DNA of 11,437 nucleotides, from NCBI GenBank assembly GCA_025349905.2, contig MU625118.1:1-11437 (forward strand), given 5' to 3'. The notes beneath the pieces were generated by a model. It was not told the origin of the DNA, made no database searches, and was given only the letters and a program-made list of their open reading frames with translations. A program made the translations under genes and the position numbers. This document shows, in pieces, positions 9,493 through 11,437 of the stretch (the first letter of the stretch is position 1; the number at the start of each line of letters is the position of its first letter). The stretch comes from Blastocladiella britannica (Eukaryota; Blastocladiomycota; Blastocladiomycetes; Blastocladiales; Blastocladiaceae).

Positions 9493-9563
9493 TTCTTCTT
9501 TCGCAAGGGTTGTTGGTTCGGTCGTGGGATGCCTGTGTCCTTTTTCGGCCTTCCAAAAAGAAA
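9493..9563. promoter_or_regulatory. 71-bp divergent promoter region
   Basis: Only 71 bases separate the start codons of the Nvj2-like gene (minus, 9492-9490) and the pseudouridine synthase gene (plus, 9564-9566). Both are preceded by purine/A-rich leaders (GAAAGAAGAA on the minus strand, AAAAAGAAA on the plus strand). No TATA box is visible. If both starts are right, promoters or 5' UTRs must overlap. Confidence 0.55.
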
Positions 9564-11030
9564 ATGTTTCTGCTGCAACCGTTCCGGCAACAGCCGCATC
9601 AGCGCAGCGTCGTCAATGCGTGCGCGTCACTCCTGGCCCCCGTCCGCGGACTGGCATCGCAACCACCACTGTCGCTTCCCAGCACCACTCCGCCAAAAGA
9701 GACCACGCGTTCCGTCGTCCCTCCCAAGTGGAATGGTGCATCGCTCTCGCGATACTTGACCAAGGCGCTCGGGCTCCCCGTGCCTCTCGTGCAGCGTCTG
9801 GCCCGGAAGAAATTGCTCCGCGTCGCGTCCAATTCCTCACCCGATAATCACGCGTCATCTTCGCGTACTGTCCGCGCACTGGCCGGCCGCACCGTAGCCA
9901 CCGGCGACACTATTGAGATTCTGGACACCGGTATTGCCATTGACGACGTGGACGCGCGCGCCACGCAGGACGCGCTGAATCGCCCGCGCATCTCGCCCGC
10001 GCTCGCGTCCGAAACCCGCGCCTGGATTGTGCACGAGGACGACGTGTGCATTGCAATCAACAAGCCGACCGGATTGCCTGTCCATGGTATTTTTCTCAAT
10101 TTCTTTTTGTTGTTGTTGAATATTTAACCTCAGTGCTTCTCATTAGGTGGATCCCATGGTTCCAAGCGCGAATCTTTGACGGATCGGCTGGGTGGTATGT
10201 AGTCGTCGTCTTCTTTTTTCGAGTTAAATGAAAGCTCAATCGCGTATCAAATACAGCTCTGGTTTCGGACGACGCGGAGCTGCCCCGACTCGTGCATCGC
10301 ATTGACAAGGTTTACATTTTTCGTCATTGTCGTTAACGGGGAAGTTGCTCACTGCAAAACAAAAAACAGGGAACTTCGGGAATCGTCCTCCTCGCCAAGG
10401 ACCGAGTTGCGGCCGAAAAGCTCTCGGCCCTGTTTCGCGATGGATCCGTGACCAAGGAGGTATGCATACGTATTCATTAATCTATATAGAAGCCACTGAC
10501 ATGTTGATAAAAAGTACCTCGCCATCGTGGCCGGCACCGTCTCCCCACCATCGGGACGGGTCCTGTGTGACCTGTACCGCTCGACCAATGACACCCGAAC
10601 CGACGAGCGGACGAGTGTCGCCACCACCGCTAACCCCGCGTCGGCCAATGCCAAAATCGAGGCCGCCGAGACTGGGTACCGCGTGCTGGACGCTACGGGC
10701 GCGGCCGTGTCGCTGGTCATGTTCACGCCAGCAACCGGCCGCAAACACCAGCTGCGCACTGTGGCCGAAAATGTGCTGGGTACGCCGATCGTCGGCGATT
10801 ACAAGTACGGGTTCCGCGATGGCCGGATCCGCGAGGCACCGCGTGGGGGTAGGCTCATGTTGCACTTGTACCGCATGTCCTGGGGGAAGGGCAGCGACAA
10901 GGTTCAGATCTGTGCGCCGATCCCCAATGAAATGCGGGTCGTGGGCGAGCAGCTGGGCGTTCGGTGGGGTAAAATCCAGGCCGAGGAACCGCCGCAGTCG
11001 TCGTCCTCGTCCTCTTCATCATCCTCTTGA
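9564..11030 (+). CDS. mitochondrial RluA-family rRNA pseudouridine synthase, RPUSD4-like (5 exons)
   Basis: Predicted to convert uridine to pseudouridine in structured RNA, most likely mitochondrial large-subunit rRNA. Exons 9564-10086, 10147-10194, 10257-10309, 10370-10459 and 10515-11030 give 409 aa. Residues 1-35 are rich in Arg, Gln, Leu and Ala with no acidic residues, as in a mitochondrial presequence. An S4-like RNA-binding segment follows (about 60-120, SLSRYLTKAL to GDTIEIL). The catalytic domain has INKPTGLPVHGGSHG, the active-site motif LVHRIDKGTSG with catalytic Asp D207, and ATGRKHQLR followed by GTPIVGDYKYG. The Lys in GRKHQLR and the GDYKY motif resemble RPUSD4. The active-site loop is encoded across the 10310-10369 intron. 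The protein ends in ten serines. The start is the first ATG in a frame fitting the presequence. The exact RNA target cannot be read from sequence. Confidence 0.9.
10998..11027 (+). repeat. serine-codon repeat at the C-terminus of the pseudouridine synthase
   Basis: Ten consecutive TCN codons (mixed TCG, TCC, TCT and TCA) encode ten serines immediately before the stop. The mixed codons show it is not a pure microsatellite. Confidence 0.85.
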
Positions 11031-11039
11031 GTAATGTAT

Positions 11040-11250
11040 TCATTTATTTGTATTTTGTGGGCGGCGCGATCGCACCTCCATCATGCGATGGAAATTGTCC
11101 TGGTGGAGCCGGTGCCCGGAATCGGGGTCGAGCAGTAGCGTGACATGACATACCGCGATGGTGGCTGCGAGCCCACGGTGGTCGAGGACGCCGTCGAGCA
11201 ATTCTTCCTCTTTATTTTGCGCATGCGACCGAGTGAGGGCAAATCGCCAG
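11040..11250 (-). CDS. 3' portion of an unidentified minus-strand gene
   Basis: A minus-strand frame ending at TGA (11042-11040) encodes a protein-like segment with good third-position GC: EEELLDGVLDHRGLAATI, then AVCHVTLLLDPDSGHRLHQD, NFHRMMEV and a basic tail. The frame is open up to about 11312 but has no ATG, so it should begin at a splice acceptor. Candidates are the CAG ending at 11251, another CAG ending at 11266, or AG next to 11208. I could not find a matching upstream exon with confidence. The ATG at 11278 opens a different frame (MDAAAAASAAGDLPSL) that would need an intron to join. The family is not recognised. The stop lies 9 bp from the convergent pseudouridine synthase stop. The upper boundary given is one of the candidates. 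Confidence 0.4.
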
Positions 11251-11303
11251 CTGCCGAGGCCGCAGCTGCGGCATCCATGAGCGAGTCTTGCGTGTCGTTG
11301 GGT

Positions 11304-11372
11304 CCAATCCAATTAAAAGCAAAATTGCCCACGAGGTGGAGTATATTTACTCTTTTTATATCACAGTCAACC
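11304..11372 (+). promoter_or_regulatory. possible promoter with CCAAT and TATA-like sequence
   Basis: This AT-rich stretch has two adjacent CCAAT boxes (11304-11308 and 11309-11313), then GTATATTTAC (11341-11350) and TTTTTATATC (11352-11361), about 15 bases before the ATG at 11373. The arrangement fits a promoter for the plus-strand frame, and the CCAAT pair could also serve a minus-strand gene. Confidence 0.4.
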
Positions 11373-11437
11373 ATGGATACTTGGTTTTTGCACATCGCGG
11401 AGCACGCCATCAAGCTCGCCCAGATCGAGTACCCTGA
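11373..11437 (+). CDS. possible start of a plus-strand gene, cut by the window edge
   Basis: ATG at 11373 in the context CAACCATGG opens a frame that stays open to the edge (21 codons, MDTWFLHIAEHAIKLAQIEY), with G or C in the third position of about four codons in five. CCAAT and TATA-like sequences precede it. Against it, a minus-strand frame over the same bases is also open with similar GC3 and could be an exon of the gene ending at 11040, with a donor-like GTATCC at 11380. Family not recognised. Confidence 0.35.
   Translation, partial: MDTWFLHIAEHAIKLAQIEYP

Overview
This window is compact eukaryotic nuclear DNA, most likely from an early-diverging zoosporic or other basal fungus (Blastocladiomycota- or chytrid-like). 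That placement is an inference, not a proof. It rests on high third-position GC, twenty short spliceosomal introns (53-95 nt, nineteen of them 53-69 nt), A-rich start contexts, an Nvj2-type TM-PH-SMP protein typical of fungi, and FANCJ and dihydropteridine reductase orthologues that yeasts and most familiar Dikarya lack.

Layout. Bases 1-237 hold an open frame running in from the left edge (hydrophobic stretch plus STGY repeats), possibly the 3' end of a surface-protein gene. Bases 238-397 are an intergenic stretch with four copies of an 11-bp inverted element. Then come five spliced genes whose exon sums are all exact multiples of three: a FANCJ/BRIP1-type helicase (398-3994, +, 8 exons, 1050 aa), ERGIC2/Erv41 (4014-5354, -, 7 exons, 329 aa), dihydropteridine reductase QDPR (5460-6323, +, 3 exons, 235 aa), an Nvj2/TEX2-like lipid-transfer protein (6384-9492, -, 2 exons, 1016 aa), and a mitochondrial RluA-family rRNA pseudouridine synthase (9564-11030, +, 5 exons, 409 aa). 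The right edge has the 3' end of an unidentified minus-strand gene (stop at 11040) and a possible plus-strand gene starting at 11373, with CCAAT/TATA-like sequence between them.

The genes do not form one pathway. They cover DNA crosslink repair, ER-Golgi cargo transport, pterin recycling, ER contact-site lipid transfer and mitochondrial rRNA modification. What they share is architecture: strict strand alternation with very small gaps (convergent 19, 60 and 9 bp; divergent 105 and 71 bp). This implies bidirectional promoters and overlapping 3' transcripts. Intron donors are unusual (often GTACG or GTGCG) and are often followed by long T runs. No mobile element, RNA gene, CRISPR array or new multi-gene system was found.
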